Shown: one piece after another, positions 61,539-64,000 of the stretch
Layout: every line of letters starts with the position of its first letter
Numbering within the stretch: the stretch's first letter is position 1
From: JAWKXU01 sp020446465
GTDB lineage: Bacteria > Pseudomonadota > Alphaproteobacteria > Sphingomonadales > Sphingomonadaceae
Length of the DNA stretch: 64,000 nucleotides
Reading direction: 5' to 3'
Assembly: GCA_041396845.1 (NCBI GenBank)
Contig: JAWKXU010000001.1
Location: forward strand, 248,001-312,000
The notes under the pieces: generated by a model
Seen by the model: only the letters and a program-made list of their open reading frames with translations
Databases searched by the model: none
Told to the model about the DNA's origin: nothing
Made by a program: the position numbers and the translations under genes

Positions 61539-61861
61539 ATGGACATGACCCGAAAGGATTTTACCGGGCGCGGAACGTTCACCGAGCCCCCGGTCACTCG
61601 AACCTTACCGGTCGCGAGAGTTTTTCGAGTTGGAGCAGGCGAAGGTGTTTGACCGCGCATGGCTGTTCGTGGCGCGCGAGGAGGAGCTTCCCGAGCCTAT
61701 CCGATCGGCCAATGCCGGACGACGTGGCCCGACTTGCAAAGCTTGTCCTGGGACTTGCGCAGACATCGGTCGCGGTGGAACTGCATGGCCAGCCGATCGC
61801 GCCGGATACGCCCTATCCAAACTCCATCAGGCCGGCTCGTAGTACTGCGCCCTTCGGCTGA
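61539..61861 (+). pseudogene. Fused scar of Rieske oxygenase and 115-aa protein genes
   Basis: An ATG at 61539 opens MDMTRKDFTG; after a frameshift the frame at 61600 reads EPYRSREFFELEQAKVFDRA, WLFVAREEELPEP, clearly homologous to the N-terminus of the Rieske protein of cluster A. Soon after, in another frame (61712-61861), DDVARLAKLVLGLAQTSVAV, ELHGQPIAPDTPYPNS matches the C-terminus of the 115-aa protein. Most of the oxygenase and the start of the small gene have been deleted and the ends joined. Confidence 0.75.
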
Positions 61862-61894
61862 AACGGCAGGCGCAAATCATCATCGAGCCATCTC

Positions 61895-62605
61895 TCAACG
61901 TGATCGGGCGACCGCGGCGTCGATAACGGCCATGCTGTCGCCCATCATTGCTGCCAAGCGAGCCAAGCTGGTCTCTTTCGCCGCGGCAAGCAGGAAGGAA
62001 GCAACACCATAGCGGACATGCTCGCGAAATACGCAGTCGGCTACTTCACCGTGCACCCAGAAATCCGTAACGCCCGTGAAGAATATCTGGATAGAGCGCG
62101 CCAGGGCCCGGATCGAAACGTCGTCCCTGAAGATCTCATTCGCCGCTGCCGGCGCTATCGCATACCACCAGAAGTCAAATGCTCTCGCCATGAAAAGTGG
62201 GCGGTTCGCAGGATCTGGAACGCCAAGCAAATGGCGCATCAAGGGCCGATAAAACTCGGCATCGTTGACGAACGTCGCAACTACGGAATCGGCAGCCCCA
62301 AAAATAGTGGAAAGCGCATCACCTTCGCCGAAGCGGTCGATCCTCGTCGACTCGATCTGGTCTATTGCCCTATTGAGCAACGAATAGAAGACAATGTCCT
62401 TTCCGCCGATCAGATTATAAATTGTATAAGTACTTACAGATGCGGAACGAGCGAGTTCATTCATCGAGAAATCAGTTCCAAGGCTCAGCCGTATCATGGC
62501 TTCAGCTGCCGTGAAGATGGCATCCCGGCGCCGCTCCTTTGCTCTTTCCATGCCCAAGACCTGATTACTTGTCGCAGGAGAACTAATTTTATTTTTGAGG
62601 CTCAT
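61895..62605 (-). CDS. TetR-family regulator of cluster B
   Basis: 236 residues from MSLKNKISSPATS at 62605; the frame is open upstream to 63058 only through other genes. The DNA-binding domain is RRRDAIFTAAEAMIRLSLGT, DFSMNELARSASVSTYTIYN, LIGGKDIVFYSLLNRAIDQI. The ligand domain is helical with FYRPLMRHLLGVPDPANRPL. It is a clear paralogue of the regulator at 56673-57419. It is convergent with the Rieske/115-aa scar and divergent from the MDR pseudogene. Confidence 0.88.
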   Translation of the reverse strand: MSLKNKISSPATSNQVLGMERAKERRRDAIFTAAEAMIRLSLGTDFSMNELARSASVSTYTIYNLIGGKDIVFYSLLNRAIDQIESTRIDRFGEGDALSTIFGAADSVVATFVNDAEFYRPLMRHLLGVPDPANRPLFMARAFDFWWYAIAPAAANEIFRDDVSIRALARSIQIFFTGVTDFWVHGEVADCVFREHVRYGVASFLLAAAKETSLARLAAMMGDSMAVIDAAVARSR

Positions 62606-62744
62606 TCTTATTCCAAGCAAACGGGTCGATACAGAGTTTTTGCAGCGCAAGCAACTCGCCGTCAGGCCAAGCAATACCACCGGGGGCCTCAATGGCAAAT
62701 CCAGTGCCTGGGAGCAGTTTACTGCCATGAACATTGGTGGACAT
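62589..62744 (-). other. Possible 51-codon coding remnant
   Basis: A minus-strand frame from the ATG at 62744 gives MSTNVHGSKLLPGTGFAIEA, then PDGELLALQKLCIDPFAWNK and ends inside the TetR start. It has no ribosome site but reads like the C-terminal end of an enzyme. It could be a worn fragment left when cluster B decayed. Confidence 0.25.
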
Positions 62745-62844
62745 TTCAGATTACTGGTGCGGTCGCTTTGGCCCTGATAGCCCTCCTGGAAGCCAATAAC
62801 GTCTGCGAGACGCACCGCCTTCGAGGTGCAGATTGGAGAGCAGG

Positions 62845-63505
62845 ATGAAAGGTCTAATCTTTCACGGAAAAAATGATATCCGGTTTGAATCGCTTGAGTA
62901 TCCACAGATCGAGGATGACAGGGATGTGCTGGTGAGAGCCAAGGCGTGCGGCATCTGTGGCAGCGACCTTCATCTTTATCACGATGATTTCGCGGAAATC
63001 GGTGAAGGTTTTGAACTTGGTAGGGGCTTTTGCGTTGGTCATGAGGCGGTGGGAGCAATCGTCGAGAAAGGCAAGGATGTCACTAATCTGAAGGTTGGCG
63101 ACACAGTGATGCTTGCGGCATGCCAGGGTGGGCGCAGTCCCGGTGTGGGCGGACGACGTGACCGAAACCCTGCGCGAGGCGACGCGTGGCCGGACGATGG
63201 AGCTGTCGCTGTCGCTGGTGGGGCTCAACGGCAACATCTCGATCCTGGGCGTGAACAATTCGATGAACTTCAAGGTGCCCCGCCAAGTCTTCGTGAACAA
63301 TGCCACGATCCGCGGCAATTTCGTCTCCGAAGTGCACAAGCACTGGCCGGCGCCGGTGCCGATGCTGCAATCGGGCCGGTTGCGGCCAGAACGGTTCATC
63401 ACCGAGCGGATGCCGCTGTCCGAAGACCCCGGGGCCTATGAAAAGTTCGACAAGCGCGAGGCGGGAACGCTCAAGGCGATCCTCTATACCTGGCAAAAAG
63501 CCTAG
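62845..63505 (+). pseudogene. MDR dehydrogenase paralogue with internal deletion
   Basis: The first ~95 codons (MKGLIFHGKNDIRFESLEYP, CGICGSDLHLYHDDFAEIGE, GHEAVGAIVEKG) match the MDR enzyme at 52835-53884. Near 63125 the frame jumps to VWADDVTETLREATRGRTME, NNSMNFKVPRQVFVNNATIR and runs to the C-terminus. Compared with the intact copy about 130 codons are missing, including the structural zinc Cys and the Rossmann GxGxxG. The product cannot be functional. Confidence 0.88.
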
Positions 63506-63531
63506 CAAATCAAGGCAAAAGGAAACGCACG

Positions 63532-64000
63532 ATGCTGAAGGACAAAGTTGTCATTGTAACTGGGGGGGCTCGCGGTATCGGCCGCGCTTGCGTCGAACTA
63601 TTCGCGGCCGACGGGGCCAAGGTGGTGTTCAGTGACCTGTCAGAGAAGAACGGACTGGAAGTCCAAACCGTAATACGCGCGTCGGGCGGCGATGTGCTGT
63701 TCGTCAAAGGCAACATGGCCGTGGAGGACGATGTTGTCCGCATGGTAGATTCGGCGATGTCGCAATATGGACGGCTAGACTGTGCGGTCAACAATGCCGC
63801 CATTGGGATGACCGGGCAACCCATACACAAGCTGGAGACGGCGGACTGGCGGCGGGTGATCGACATCAACCTGACGGGAGTTTTTCTGTGCTGCAAACAC
63901 CAAACTCGGGCGATGATGGTCTCCGGCGGCGGCGCAATCGTCAACATATCGTCGACGGACGGCGTAATCGGTCGTCCGGATGCGTCGGATTACAATGCGT
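63532..64000 (+). CDS. Short-chain dehydrogenase, 3' end outside window
   Basis: From MLKDKVVIVTGGARGIGRAC at 63532 (AAAAGGAAACGC upstream) the frame is open to the window edge (about 156 codons). The cofactor motif, VNNAAIGMTG (NNAG) and NISSTDGVIGRPDASDYNA are intact; the catalytic Y-x3-K follows at the edge. It lies 26 bases after the MDR pseudogene and probably belongs to cluster B. Its substrate is unknown. Confidence 0.88.
   Translation, partial: MLKDKVVIVTGGARGIGRACVELFAADGAKVVFSDLSEKNGLEVQTVIRASGGDVLFVKGNMAVEDDVVRMVDSAMSQYGRLDCAVNNAAIGMTGQPIHKLETADWRRVIDINLTGVFLCCKHQTRAMMVSGGGAIVNISSTDGVIGRPDASDYNA

Overview
The window looks like the chromosome of a GC-rich alphaproteobacterium of the Sphingomonadales (Novosphingobium/Sphingobium-like). 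The evidence is an alphaproteobacterial GcrA regulator, a DUF1476 (F1-ATPase zeta-type) protein, the rimP-nusA-ylxR-infB-rbfA / truB-rpsO-pnp block, a large TonB-dependent receptor, and a mosaic of Rieske dioxygenase/dehydrogenase genes broken up by insertion sequences. All assignments come from reading the sequence and protein motifs; no database search was run.

Layout. 1-9.9 kb is accessory DNA: a partial RelE-type toxin, two coupled genes built from five copies of one ~75-residue helix-turn-helix-like repeat, a small coupled ORF plus an acidic protein of unknown function, a periplasmic protein, a serine resolvase, a two-TM protein and a 1001-residue Cys-rich secreted repeat protein. A decayed IS3-family element (8.67-9.92 kb) truncates genes on both sides. 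9.9-21 kb is an uptake locus: a secreted protein, a TonB-dependent receptor, a divergent LysR regulator with a 35-bp dyad between them, and a complete Opp/Dpp-type ABC transporter operon whose OppC-like permease carries an unusual periplasmic insertion. 21-40 kb is core genome: NUDIX, grxD-bolA, DUF1476, leuD/leuC with a small membrane protein between them, sufE, the transcription/translation block, a DUF481/DUF1993 pair, gcrA, an ABC-2 permease and hspQ. Two copies of a ~100-bp hairpin-forming repeat (22.06 and 36.71 kb) lie in this region. An orphan sigma-54-type promoter at 21.93 kb precedes a structured, gene-less segment.

40.7-52.8 kb is a genomic island next to tRNA-Ser(CGA). It holds a large serine recombinase with its DUF2924 and DUF3489 partners, the front half of a YobI-like membrane P-loop NTPase, an IS3 element, the tail of a possible PD-(D/E)XK nuclease, and a phage-type cassette (TerL, DUF5681, ParB-like/DNA methyltransferase). 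The methyltransferase is interrupted by an IS21 element; IS110- and IS481-like remnants follow. 52.8-64 kb is a catabolic region. Cluster A (TetR, a 115-aa helical protein, Rieske oxygenase, an alpha/beta-barrel protein, MDR dehydrogenase) is intact. Cluster B (TetR, a fused Rieske/115-aa scar, an MDR gene with ~130 codons missing) is a decayed paralogous copy. Between them lie an FAD steroid-dehydrogenase-like enzyme, an SDR, two SDR N-terminal stubs, a broken extradiol-dioxygenase-like gene and an IS6-like remnant. A shared 14-bp palindrome lies ~95 bp upstream of one gene in each cluster and probably binds the TetR pair.
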